Position numbers and translations under genes: made by a program. Under the pieces are notes generated by a model. That model had not been told where the DNA came from. It made no database searches and saw only the letters and a program-made list of their open reading frames with translations. DNA of 33,679 bases, from positions 1-33,679 of the forward strand of contig CAIWCG010000124.1 of assembly GCA_903911135.1 (NCBI GenBank). Reading direction: 5' to 3'. This stretch comes from an uncultured Bacteroidota bacterium (GTDB taxonomy: Bacteria > Bacteroidota > Bacteroidia > AKYH767-A > JABDAW01). Of this stretch, positions 18,601-29,246 are shown in pieces (position 1 is the stretch's first letter; every line of letters begins with the position of its first letter).

Positions 18601-19425
18601 TTAGAATCCTATCTTATAATTATAAATCGTATCGCGGTCTTTATAAACCAAGGTAAATCCATTGTTTTCAAAATGAATGACCCTGAAGGTGGTGAAATTA
18701 TTGCCTTCCATTTTTGCATCCATCATGATCAAACCACTTTCGTTATAAACCCTCAAAACTTTGAGATTCTTTATGGACTGATACTTGCTCATATCTGCAT
18801 CGCTGCCACTCAAAACAAGTTTTTCAAAGGTCTGAAACTGGGTCCTTTCTCCAATCAGTTTTACGAAATCATCAAAATTCGGCAATTTATTCGAATAAGC
18901 CACCCCTGCCAGATTGGTTTCGGTTGATTTCCCTGCTGTAAACTGGGTGCCCATTTGATTTCCTGTAGTATTGTTTTGGGTAAGATATACAATATTTGCC
19001 GCCATCATTGCCGCCACTACCTTCATCTTATGATAGGCCCTTTCCTTCACTTTTTCCATGCTGGATAAAACTGTCGTTCCCTTCGCTTTGGCACTTACTT
19101 CACCCAATTTGAAAAGGCCATTCACTTCGCTTTGAACTGATGTCAAGGTAACATTTTCACAATCTTCAGCACCAAAAACGGTCTTGTAGGAGGTGGCTTC
19201 AGCAAATGTTTGTACTCGTCCTGATTTCATCACTACCTTTTGAACCGTATTTTTATAAACCGTATTTACCAAATCTTCATTAGGATAACTGAATTTAATC
19301 GCATCGGCGGTAATTTCCTTTACGGAACAGGCGATTTTTTCATTATTGGTGTAAATGGTGTCCATTTGGGCAAATGACATTGCCGAGAAAACGGACAGAA
19401 CGATAATCATTAATGCGTTTTTCAT
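18601..19425 (-). CDS. Secreted/periplasmic protein of unknown function
   Basis: 274 aa with N-terminal signal (MKNALMIIVLSVFSAMSFAQ); no family recognised. Confidence 0.7.
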   Translation of the reverse strand: MKNALMIIVLSVFSAMSFAQMDTIYTNNEKIACSVKEITADAIKFSYPNEDLVNTVYKNTVQKVVMKSGRVQTFAEATSYKTVFGAEDCENVTLTSVQSEVNGLFKLGEVSAKAKGTTVLSSMEKVKERAYHKMKVVAAMMAANIVYLTQNNTTGNQMGTQFTAGKSTETNLAGVAYSNKLPNFDDFVKLIGERTQFQTFEKLVLSGSDADMSKYQSIKNLKVLRVYNESGLIMMDAKMEGNNFTTFRVIHFENNGFTLVYKDRDTIYNYKIGF

Positions 19426-19585
19426 TAGTACTATTTATTTTTAATTATGGTAGCAAATCTACAAAATCTTTCTTTTATCAAGATTATTTTCAAAAAATAT
19501 ACCAAATTATTTAATCTGTTATTGAGGATTATAAAGTTTTGATAGGCCAAATTTTCATGCATAATCATCAATAATCATTAAAAAC

Positions 19586-19853
19586 CTTAAAAATGCCAGT
19601 CTTATTAATGGGATTAACATTTGTTGGTCTTAAAAAGGGCATTCCCATTAATGAGTCTGGTGTTTATGGTCTTAAAAATGCCAGGTGTATTGATAGAATT
19701 GGTATTTTGCAGCTTAAAACCTTAAAAAGGTCAATCCTCTTAAGAGGATTGGTGTTTTTAAGCCACAAAAGGTCAATCGTCTTAAGAGGATTGGTGTTTT
19801 TAAGCTACAAAAGGTCAATCATCTTAAGAGGATTGGTGTTTTTAAGGTTTTTA
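19586..19853. repeat. Tandem array D: about 6 units of 42 bp (2 x 21)
   Basis: cttaa anchors 19586, 19629, 19671, 19713 (43/42/42) and ggtcaat anchors 19729, 19771, 19813 (42/42); last units contain caatcctcttaagaggattg. Confidence 0.9.
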
Positions 19854-19968
19854 ATGTTTTATGGATTTTTTGTCAAGCATATCATTGGCATCATCATAAA
19901 TTAATATGGATATTATAATTGCTTCAATTTATTGAGCTATCATACTATCCTGCTAATCATCAATAAAA

Positions 19969-19997
19969 AAAGCCACACTATGAGAGTATGGCTTTTT
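19969..19997 (-). terminator. Likely terminator of the citrate synthase gene
   Basis: AGCCACACT...AGTATGGCT stem (G-U wobble on the minus-strand RNA) with flanking A/T runs. Confidence 0.65.
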
Positions 19998-20018
19998 ATA
20001 AATGGGGTTTGGTGGATT

Positions 20019-21338
20019 TTAATTGTTTTCCACTTTTTTGAGACCTTGTTTGAAAATCCAGTCGCTGGTGACAGAACCAGGACGTTCGAGCGGAGTGCCC
20101 AAAGCCCTATCCCACAACAAGGAAGTCAATACGCCAAGGGCGCGAGAAACGCCAAATAGGACGGTATAGAAATCGTATTCTACCATGCCATAATGAATGA
20201 GCAAAACGCCTGAATGGGCATCTACATTTGGCCAAGGATTCTTGATTTTTCCGATGGTTGACAAAATTGGAGGGACGACTTCATATATATTGCTGACAAT
20301 CTGGAAGTTCTCATCATCAGGCATGAATTTCAAGGCAAATTCCCTTTGTGCAGTGTATCGTGGATCAGTTTTACGCAATACTGCATGGCCATATCCTGGA
20401 ACTACTTTGCCTTCGGAAAGGGTTTTCTTCACATATTCGGCAATCTCATCTTTGGTTGGCACACGACCACCGAAAGATTCCTTCAAATCCAAAATCCAAC
20501 GAACTACTTCTTGGTTTGCAAGTCCATGCAAAGGACCGGCAAGACCGTTCATACCTGCAGAGAAAGAATAATAAGCATCGCTCAAGGCAGTGCCTACCAA
20601 GTGGGTGGCATGAGCCGAAACGTTTCCACCTTCATGGTCGGCATGAATGGTAAGATACAAACGCATCAATCGATGGAATTCGACATCATCATAACCGAGC
20701 ATGTGGGCAAAATTGGCAGCCCAATCCAGTTTGTGATTCGGTTCGATATGAACATCATCCTTATAAACCCTTCTATATATATAGGCAGCAACTCTTGGCA
20801 AACGAGCGATAAGATTCATGATATCCTCGTACATAGGATCCCAATGGTCCTTTTTGTTGATACCTTTTCTATAAGCAGCAGCAAAAACCGATTCTGTTTG
20901 CAAAGCCAAGACAGCTGCACTGAACTGGGTCATCGGATGGGTCGATTTTGGCAACGAATCAAGCATGTCGAAAACATGTTTAGGAACATTGCTTCTTCTT
21001 ACCCATTGGTTACTGATTCCATGAACATCTTCATCTGTTGGAAGTTGGTCCATAAGCATGAGATAGAAGATTCCCTCTGGCAAGGGTTCGTCGCCATCCT
21101 TTGCCTTTGGAAGCTTCTCGGCCAATTCCGGGATGGAATATCCACGGAAACGAATACCTTCTTCAGGGTCTAGCTTGGAGGTTTCAGTAACCATACCAAT
21201 CATTCCCTTCATACCGCTATATACCTGATCAATGGTGTATTGACCAATAACCTGATCACCATGAGCTTTTACAAACTCTTTTAACTGAACCGCGAATGGT
21301 AATGCTTTTTTCGCGAAATCTTCTTTTAACTTGTCCAT
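20019..21338 (-). CDS. gltA: Citrate (Si)-synthase of the eukaryotic/mitochondrial-like type
   Basis: LDPEEGIRFRGYSIPE, HADHEGGNVSAHATHLVGTALSDAYYSFSAGMNGLAGPLHGLANQEV, VVPGYGHAVLRKTDPRYTAQREFAL, NPWPNVDAHSGVLL. Confidence 0.95.
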   Translation of the reverse strand: MDKLKEDFAKKALPFAVQLKEFVKAHGDQVIGQYTIDQVYSGMKGMIGMVTETSKLDPEEGIRFRGYSIPELAEKLPKAKDGDEPLPEGIFYLMLMDQLPTDEDVHGISNQWVRRSNVPKHVFDMLDSLPKSTHPMTQFSAAVLALQTESVFAAAYRKGINKKDHWDPMYEDIMNLIARLPRVAAYIYRRVYKDDVHIEPNHKLDWAANFAHMLGYDDVEFHRLMRLYLTIHADHEGGNVSAHATHLVGTALSDAYYSFSAGMNGLAGPLHGLANQEVVRWILDLKESFGGRVPTKDEIAEYVKKTLSEGKVVPGYGHAVLRKTDPRYTAQREFALKFMPDDENFQIVSNIYEVVPPILSTIGKIKNPWPNVDAHSGVLLIHYGMVEYDFYTVLFGVSRALGVLTSLLWDRALGTPLERPGSVTSDWIFKQGLKKVENN

Positions 21339-21386
21339 AATGTTGTTTTTTTAATTATTATAAAAATTTAGAAATATATCTTTAAA

Positions 21387-21725
21387 TTAAGAAGTAAATA
21401 TTGAAATGTACTGAATACATAGAGCAGATGAATAATGCGGTTGGCGGCTATTTATTTTTAAAGGACTATAATCCGTTTTATTTCTTCTGTCTTTTATAAC
21501 CCCAGACTTATTCAACTCGGAAGCGAGCAAAAAAATACTCAATATAAATAACCCAATAATTATTGTCCACATGATATATTTAAATATGTTTTTGGCTTTT
21601 TTGGTAAATCTGGAACTTGTTTTCTTGACTCTAATTTTTTGTTTAATCCTTTTACGATGCTTATGGCGGTGGTGTCTATGTTCTATTATTTCGCCATCAT
21701 CATCATAATCTATTACCTCGCTCAT
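21387..21725 (-). CDS. Small basic single-TM protein of unknown function, directly downstream of eno
   Basis: 112 aa with charged N-terminus (HRHHRHKHRKRIKQKIRVKK) and TM segment IMWTIIIGLFILSIFLLA. Confidence 0.55.
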   Translation of the reverse strand: MSEVIDYDDDGEIIEHRHHRHKHRKRIKQKIRVKKTSSRFTKKAKNIFKYIMWTIIIGLFILSIFLLASELNKSGVIKDRRNKTDYSPLKINSRQPHYSSALCIQYISIFTS

Positions 21726-21745
21726 AAATCTATGTTCAATCTAAT

Positions 21746-23047
<1,302 letters not shown>

Positions 23048-23263
23048 TTATTTCAAGACTGCAAATATAATTTTATAAAATGGTTCTGCAAATGATTTTG
23101 TCAGAATTTTTATAATTTTTTCTCCTCCTCCTTATAAAACTCTCTGTTCCAAGGCATTAATTAACAATTTCGAACCCGCCCAAACCCTTGTTTTATCCTC
23201 CAAAACCGCCTCCCATTAACCCCTTCCTCACTCCTAATTCTAAATTTATGATTCCTAATTTTC

Positions 23264-23428
23264 CTTTTGGGGCGCCCCCAGCAGCAGCCTTAAGGGAAAG
23301 GGCTGCTGCAAGGGGTCGGGGTGCTACGAGGGTTCGCTACGCTCCGTTTTTGCCTCCACCACCAAAGGCCAATAGGAGGCAAAGAACAGCCTTCGGCTCC
23401 TCTCCGCTCCCTCGCCCAAGCTCCGAAC
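23264..23428 (+). repeat. Dispersed structured repeat R2, copy 1
   Basis: Shares cttttggggcgccccc-[stem]-ggtcggggtg...tcgctacgctccgtttttgcc...ccaata...ggcaaagaac...gccttcggc...ccctcgcccaagct with 30485-30650. Confidence 0.88.
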
Positions 23429-23515
23429 CACGATTGCTGCCAACACCACAGGCAGTTCTCGCAACAAATTCTCTAATCTTCGGACAACTTCAAGCTAAAT
23501 CAAGCTAAAATCACC

Positions 23516-23704
23516 CATTTCTGGTATCAAAGAAACCATTTCTTATATCTAAGAATTCATTTCTCTTATCTAAGAAACCATTTCTTACATCAAAGAATTC
23601 ATTTCTTAGGTTTAAGAAATCATTTCTCAAAGCAAAGAAAGCATTTCTCTTATAGCAGAAACCATTTCTTTTATCAAAGAAACCATTTCCTGAACCATTT
23701 TTTT
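23516..23704. repeat. Tandem array E: 9 x 21 bp, consensus about CATTTCTTATATCTAAGAAAC
   Basis: cattt anchors 23516, 23537, 23558, 23579, 23600, 23621, 23642, 23663, 23684: exact 21-bp spacing. Confidence 0.96.
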
Positions 23705-23723
23705 CGGGTTTTTCACCAAATTT

Positions 23724-23915
23724 TCCATTTTTACGGTGGTCAAATTCATTTTGACGGTTGTCGAACCCAAAATGACGATGGTCAAAGTCAAAATGACCGT
23801 TGTCAAAGCCATTTTGACGAGCGTCAAAATCACTTCTACTCTTGTCAAATCCATTTTGACTACCGTCAAAATGCCGCCGACGATGGTCAAATTCCATTTA
23901 ACTGGCGTCGAAATG
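23724..23915. repeat. Tandem array F: 9 x 21 bp, consensus about GTCAAAGCCATTTTGACGANC
   Basis: gtcaaa/gtcgaa anchors 23739, 23760, 23781, 23802, 23823, 23844, 23865, 23886, 23907: exact 21-bp spacing. Confidence 0.96.
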
Positions 23916-23938
23916 CAGGTTTTGGGATGAAAACATGA

Positions 23939-23970
23939 TCGAAGCAACCTGCCATAGAGTCTAGCCCTGA
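23939..23970 (-). repeat. Dispersed repeat R1, diverged partial copy 3 (reverse orientation)
   Basis: tcgaagcaacctgccatagagtctagccctga matches the reverse complement of R1 (tcggggctatgctctacggcaggttgctcga). Confidence 0.7.
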
Positions 23971-24184
23971 CATGCCCAAGATTATCCTCTTGTGCGTTGG
24001 CATTTTTGGGGGGTAAGGCAGAGATAATTGATGGCTGGCAGGACGTACATCGGTACGAGAACGGAACATAGGCTTCAAAAAATCAATACCTTGTTCCAGA
24101 ATAAAAATCGAATATGGGAGGGGACGAAAAGGAGTAGAATTTTAAGAAATGGTTGTAAGATTTTTAAGAAATTGCAAAATAAAA

Positions 24185-24216
24185 TTTGTATAACCGAACA
24201 TTTTTGTGTAATTTTG
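24185..24216 (+). promoter_or_regulatory. Bacteroidota-type promoter (TTTG ... TAatTTTG)
   Basis: TTTG 24185-24188, 20-bp spacer, TAATTTTG 24209-24216, upstream of ATG 24267. Confidence 0.7.
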
Positions 24217-24266
24217 TGGCTCGAAAACAAAGTGACTTCCAAACTAAAAAAAACACCTCGATCATA

Positions 24267-27200
24267 ATGAATAAAAATGTACTGAAAGTAACCAGGATTT
24301 TAGCGCTGATTGTGCTGTGCCAGATGATGTGGCAACAGTCGAATGCAACGTTGGGTTCGTATTCCGTTTCGCGCTTGCAGATATGGACAGGAAATGCGCA
24401 TCCTGCCAATGTTACCTGGCAAGAAATGTTCAATTATACGGGGCATGTGCTGCCTACTTTCACCAACAGCAACAATTTGGACAACGACATCAGCACGCCA
24501 CAGGCCTTGCCTTTCACCTTTAACTATGACGGAATAAATTGCAATTATTTCTATATCTCCACCAATGGGTTCATCGTTTTGGATACCTTGTCGTCAGCCA
24601 CCTTGGCAGCAAAACAACGACCTTGGTATTCGGTCAATGCAAACAGAGGCTGGAGTTCGGGCACAGCAACGGCAGATACTGCCTATAATGGTAGTAACTA
24701 TTCGTTTTATCATTTGTTTTCAAGTTCGAATTACAATACTACGTTTACCAGCAACAATTCGTATTCAGCCAGAACCATAGCCCCGTTTTATGCAGACCTT
24801 CAAACAGGAAGAACTGGCTCAACACCACATCCATTAAACACTTGCATTACCTGGTATTATAGCCCAGGGAATATTATAGCGGGAGATACTATGGTTGTAG
24901 TTGAATGGAGGCAAATGACCTTCAAAGTTTGGACAGGTACTTTCCGAAGATTGTGGTTTCAAGTGCGACTGCATAAAACTTCCAATACCATCGAGTTTTA
25001 TTATCAATGGATGGCCAACCAGTATACGGGCAATTATCCTGACTATTATGTTTGTGGGTTAAATTCTGCCACTTATGCCGGATCGCCAACGGCAAGTAAT
25101 GTATTTACACAAAGTACTGCCAATACAAATACTTTTTCGGGTACCGGGACCCAGCCCGTTCGGCTAAATGCTCACGAACTCCAGAATTATAAATTGATAT
25201 TTACCAGAACCGGGTCCGATATGGGGATAACGACAATATATCCCCCGAATACGGATACTTGTGCGTACCCCCCGATTACATCGGGGACCTATCCGCTATG
25301 CACTACCGGGGGCTTGTATATTGTCGATTCGGTAACGAATTTCAGCAGTTCCACTTTAAGTTTCAGTATGATATCGCAAGGGAAAGTTTACACAAGAATT
25401 ACAGATAGTTTAAATGGCGCCCAAGTTTGGAGTGTGTTGGATTCTGGGAATATCATTGCTCCCATAGGTGGAGGACAATCAATAGGTGTTGCTACCAGTC
25501 ATGCCTGGGATTTGTCTCAACCAGGGAAATATTATATTAAATCTTGGACAACAAGTTCTATTGTTCCATGTGCTTGTACTGATATTAATTTAAACAATGA
25601 TACCTCCACGCTAACTATCTATGTTAGCAAGGTTACCGCCACCTCCGATGTTTCAACCATGTGCAGTGGAGCATCAACTTATCTGCATGCAAATTCAGTA
25701 ATCAATAATGTCGGTGATTCATTATTCTATGGACACATTACAAGGATGAATTACTCTGCACCAGGAGGAACTTATACATCAATTAGTTCATGGACCTCAG
25801 GAGATAGTGATGATGGAGCTTATACAGTAACATTGCCTTTTACATTTCATTTTTTTGGTAATGCTAGAACAATTATGAATATTGGGTCAAATGGCTTTGT
25901 TGAATTCAGCAGTTATTATTTCGCTCCAACTTCGCCATCACTACCTGACAATACTGTTTTAGGAACTGGGAATGATGCTATTGGTTTGGTATGGTCAGAT
26001 ATGAAATCAAATTATGGTGGATCCATCCAATATACTACCATCGGGTCAACTCCCAACCGTGAATTTGTGATAAAATATAATGCAGTATGGGACACAACAA
26101 GTTCAAATGCAGTTACTGCATATATGATTTTGCATGAAACTTCTAACTTGATTGAATTTCAGAATACTACCGTTCCATCTGGATCCTATACACAAGGAAT
26201 TCAAGATTCATTAGGAGAAAATGCATTTTATTTAAGCAGTAGAAATGCAAATACTTGGTCAGCATCGAATGATGCCTATTTATTTGCTTCTCAACCGTCA
26301 TATTATTGGACAGCAAATCCAACAGATGCTTCATTAACCAATCCAACATCTCAAAACCCGCAAGTTTCGCCAACAGTTACAACAACATATACAGTTACAT
26401 TGAATGGAGGTAATACCGGATATCCTGACAGTATTGGTGTTTGCCCAAAAACAAGTTCAGTTACCGTAACAATTACGCCTGGACTTGGTGCCATTAGTCC
26501 AATTTCAGGATATAATAACATCTGTTCTTATACAAATGTATTGTATACAATTCCAGCTGTAACCAATGCAACAAGTTATATTTGGGATTATAGCAATTTG
26601 ATTGACGCGACTTTAAATTATCAGCATACCGATACTTTATCATTAACATTGGGAACAAATTCTGGATGGTTAACAGTAAAAGCCTATAATTCTTCATGCG
26701 GAATTTATACAACCGTTGACTCATTATATATTACAGTTGTACCATCATATTATGGGCCTGGTCAATGGTGTGGAGGGGTAAGCAATGATTGGTTTAATAT
26801 TTATAATTGGTGTTCAAGCATTCCATCAGCAACAATACCAGCTCATATTGATGGAAATTTATTACCCTTGCATTTCCCAGTTATTAACGGAACTGGTGCA
26901 ATTTGTCAAAACATGAATTTGTATGGAGATAATGATTCATTGACAATAAATGGCAGTTATAGTTTAGATGTATATGGCAGTTGGTATAACGGTCTATATG
27001 GCCAAACAACTTTTATTGCAAACAATAGTACAATTAACTTTACTGGTAATGCAAATACTTATGAAGTTATAAATGGAGTTTATCCAGCTGTATTTCATAA
27101 CATTACTGTAAATAAGGGATCCGACACAACCTATATTCTTGAAAATGTTCAAAATCAAACCATTTCAATGTCTGGTAATTTGGCCCTTACAAATGGATTA

Positions 27201-29099
27201 TTTAGGATTAGTGAAGTAACATCAACTGTTACAACCACCAGTTCACCCTTTGTTATACCTGCTACTGCTGGCTTGGAGTTGAACGGTGGAATTTTATTAT
27301 CAGGAAATTATTCAATTACGAATAATGGCCTATTTAGGATGACAACTAATTCAAGTAATGATACGCTTGGCAATACTACTGGCAACTCGATTACAACTAC
27401 TGGTATCCATGGTTTTATGGATATCCAGGGAGGAAATTTAAATATAGCCTCTCAGGTAATCGTTTCAAGTGGTGCGAGATTTAGTTATGATGATGCAAAT
27501 TCCAGTTCTGGGGCATCAATAATAACAATTAATAAATTTGGCACAAACAATAATACTTCAGCCACATTTGATGTTGATGCAAATTCTTCTTTATATATTG
27601 GTAGTGGAACATTATTGTTTCATCAATGGAATACAGGGACAGCTGGCGATGTTAAATTTGGAAATGGAACTGGGACAAAAACGATTGATGTGAATTATTC
27701 TAATAAATTTCAATTCGGCGATGCAACATCACCAAATACTGGAACAAAAACATTCGTTGTTTTAGATAGCGTCGTTGATTTTAACAATATAACTTTAAAT
27801 CCTGGACTATCTGGAGATACATTAAAACTAAAATCTCCTATTAGCCTTAATGCATCTGGAATTTTAGCCCTTAACAGTGGAATTTTAAAATTGAACGGAG
27901 ATTCAATAATAATAAAGAATTCAAGTTCAACGGCCATTTCAAATAATACAACTGTACCTTTAGGTTATATTTTGGCTGAAGATTCTTTAAATCATGCAGC
28001 AGTTAAACGGTATGTCAGTCAAGGAAATATTAATTATACCTTTCCTTTTGGTAATAAACGTGGGTATTATATTCCATTTGTTTTCAATGATTCAGCAACT
28101 GCTTCACATGACTGCTGGGTAAAAGTTGCGACTTATGCTCCAAGAGATACCATAGCAAAGAAACCATATCCGTCTTGGCCAAATGCAGTAACTCATATCA
28201 GGGATTCTTCGGGTACCCACCCAACCGACAGTATCCATATTGCAGGTAGATATTGGCAAATCGACGTTACACCTGTTGTAAGTGGAAATTTTGTAAGAGG
28301 ATCAATGGTTTTTGGATATGGCTATGATGAAAGACCTATTGTTAATGAATCTTCAGGTTTAAAGGCGCAACGATGGCTTTCCTCCTATAGCAATTGGGTA
28401 GCACCTGCAAATTCAACCATATACGGATGGACGGCAAACGCAACACAAGGTGGCATTTCTACAAACAATCTAGCTACCGGATATGGAAAAGTCAGGATAT
28501 ATGGGGTAACTAATTTTTCTCCATGGGCTCTTTCTACTGTCGGTAATCCTTTGCCAATAGAACTTCTAAATTTTACTGCCAATTACAATGGGAAAAATGT
28601 TGATCTCTATTGGACAACTGAATCTGAAATAAACAATGATAAATTTACCGTTGAAAGAACCATTGACAAGGAAACCTTTGATTTTGTAGCCGAAGTTGCT
28701 GGACATGGAAATTCAAATGCTGAAAATAATTACCATGCAATAGATGAAAATCCTGTAATTGGCCTTGTGTATTATCAACTTAAACAAACCGATTTCGACG
28801 GTCATTTTACTCTTTCCGGGTTGGTACCAATAACTATTGGCAAGGATGTTTTTGAGGTGACAAAGGTTTATGGCAATAATGAAAATAATTCCATGCATGT
28901 TCAGGTTTTTGACAGTAACAATGAGGAAGTAAACATAATTGTGTACGATGTTTTGGGAAACATCATCAAACAACAAAAAGAAACTATCTACAAAGGTGGC
29001 AACGATATCACTCTCGATTTGAATTTTCTACCTAAGGGCTTGTATTTTGTTTCCGTAAGAAATGAAACAAAAATGATTACAAATAAGGTAGTCTATTAA
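24267..29099 (+). CDS. Giant secreted surface protein with T9SS type A sorting domain
   Basis: Likely start MNKNVLKVTRILALIVLCQMMW; Ser/Thr/Asn-rich repeats; LPIELLNFTANYNGKNVDLYWTTESEINNDKFTVERT domain and KGLYFVSVRNETKMITNKVVY end typical of Bacteroidota T9SS cargo. Confidence 0.88.
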   Translation: MNKNVLKVTRILALIVLCQMMWQQSNATLGSYSVSRLQIWTGNAHPANVTWQEMFNYTGHVLPTFTNSNNLDNDISTPQALPFTFNYDGINCNYFYISTNGFIVLDTLSSATLAAKQRPWYSVNANRGWSSGTATADTAYNGSNYSFYHLFSSSNYNTTFTSNNSYSARTIAPFYADLQTGRTGSTPHPLNTCITWYYSPGNIIAGDTMVVVEWRQMTFKVWTGTFRRLWFQVRLHKTSNTIEFYYQWMANQYTGNYPDYYVCGLNSATYAGSPTASNVFTQSTANTNTFSGTGTQPVRLNAHELQNYKLIFTRTGSDMGITTIYPPNTDTCAYPPITSGTYPLCTTGGLYIVDSVTNFSSSTLSFSMISQGKVYTRITDSLNGAQVWSVLDSGNIIAPIGGGQSIGVATSHAWDLSQPGKYYIKSWTTSSIVPCACTDINLNNDTSTLTIYVSKVTATSDVSTMCSGASTYLHANSVINNVGDSLFYGHITRMNYSAPGGTYTSISSWTSGDSDDGAYTVTLPFTFHFFGNARTIMNIGSNGFVEFSSYYFAPTSPSLPDNTVLGTGNDAIGLVWSDMKSNYGGSIQYTTIGSTPNREFVIKYNAVWDTTSSNAVTAYMILHETSNLIEFQNTTVPSGSYTQGIQDSLGENAFYLSSRNANTWSASNDAYLFASQPSYYWTANPTDASLTNPTSQNPQVSPTVTTTYTVTLNGGNTGYPDSIGVCPKTSSVTVTITPGLGAISPISGYNNICSYTNVLYTIPAVTNATSYIWDYSNLIDATLNYQHTDTLSLTLGTNSGWLTVKAYNSSCGIYTTVDSLYITVVPSYYGPGQWCGGVSNDWFNIYNWCSSIPSATIPAHIDGNLLPLHFPVINGTGAICQNMNLYGDNDSLTINGSYSLDVYGSWYNGLYGQTTFIANNSTINFTGNANTYEVINGVYPAVFHNITVNKGSDTTYILENVQNQTISMSGNLALTNGLFRISEVTSTVTTTSSPFVIPATAGLELNGGILLSGNYSITNNGLFRMTTNSSNDTLGNTTGNSITTTGIHGFMDIQGGNLNIASQVIVSSGARFSYDDANSSSGASIITINKFGTNNNTSATFDVDANSSLYIGSGTLLFHQWNTGTAGDVKFGNGTGTKTIDVNYSNKFQFGDATSPNTGTKTFVVLDSVVDFNNITLNPGLSGDTLKLKSPISLNASGILALNSGILKLNGDSIIIKNSSSTAISNNTTVPLGYILAEDSLNHAAVKRYVSQGNINYTFPFGNKRGYYIPFVFNDSATASHDCWVKVATYAPRDTIAKKPYPSWPNAVTHIRDSSGTHPTDSIHIAGRYWQIDVTPVVSGNFVRGSMVFGYGYDERPIVNESSGLKAQRWLSSYSNWVAPANSTIYGWTANATQGGISTNNLATGYGKVRIYGVTNFSPWALSTVGNPLPIELLNFTANYNGKNVDLYWTTESEINNDKFTVERTIDKETFDFVAEVAGHGNSNAENNYHAIDENPVIGLVYYQLKQTDFDGHFTLSGLVPITIGKDVFEVTKVYGNNENNSMHVQVFDSNNEEVNIIVYDVLGNIIKQQKETIYKGGNDITLDLNFLPKGLYFVSVRNETKMITNKVVY

Positions 29100-29126
29100 C
29101 CATTGTCAATAGATTCAATTTAAATG

Positions 29127-29155
29127 GAGCCAGGTATAATGCCTGGCTCTTTTTA
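29127..29155 (+). terminator. Rho-independent terminator of the 24267-29099 gene
   Basis: GAGCCAGG-tataatg-CCTGGCTC followed by TTTTTATTTTT. Confidence 0.85.
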
Positions 29156-29246
29156 TTTTTGGTAGGTACATCAACGATAAATGATGGTAGAGTTCATGAA
29201 TGCAAAATTTTCTTGCTATTTTTGCCACGAATAAAAATTTATCATT

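Noticed and set aside
20346-21173. 275-aa plus-strand ORF
   Set aside because: Antisense to citrate synthase; shadow ORF.
23188-23508. ORF 23188..23508 (+) as a coding gene
   Set aside because: Translates structured repeat R2 and flanks; the other R2 copy does not preserve the frame.
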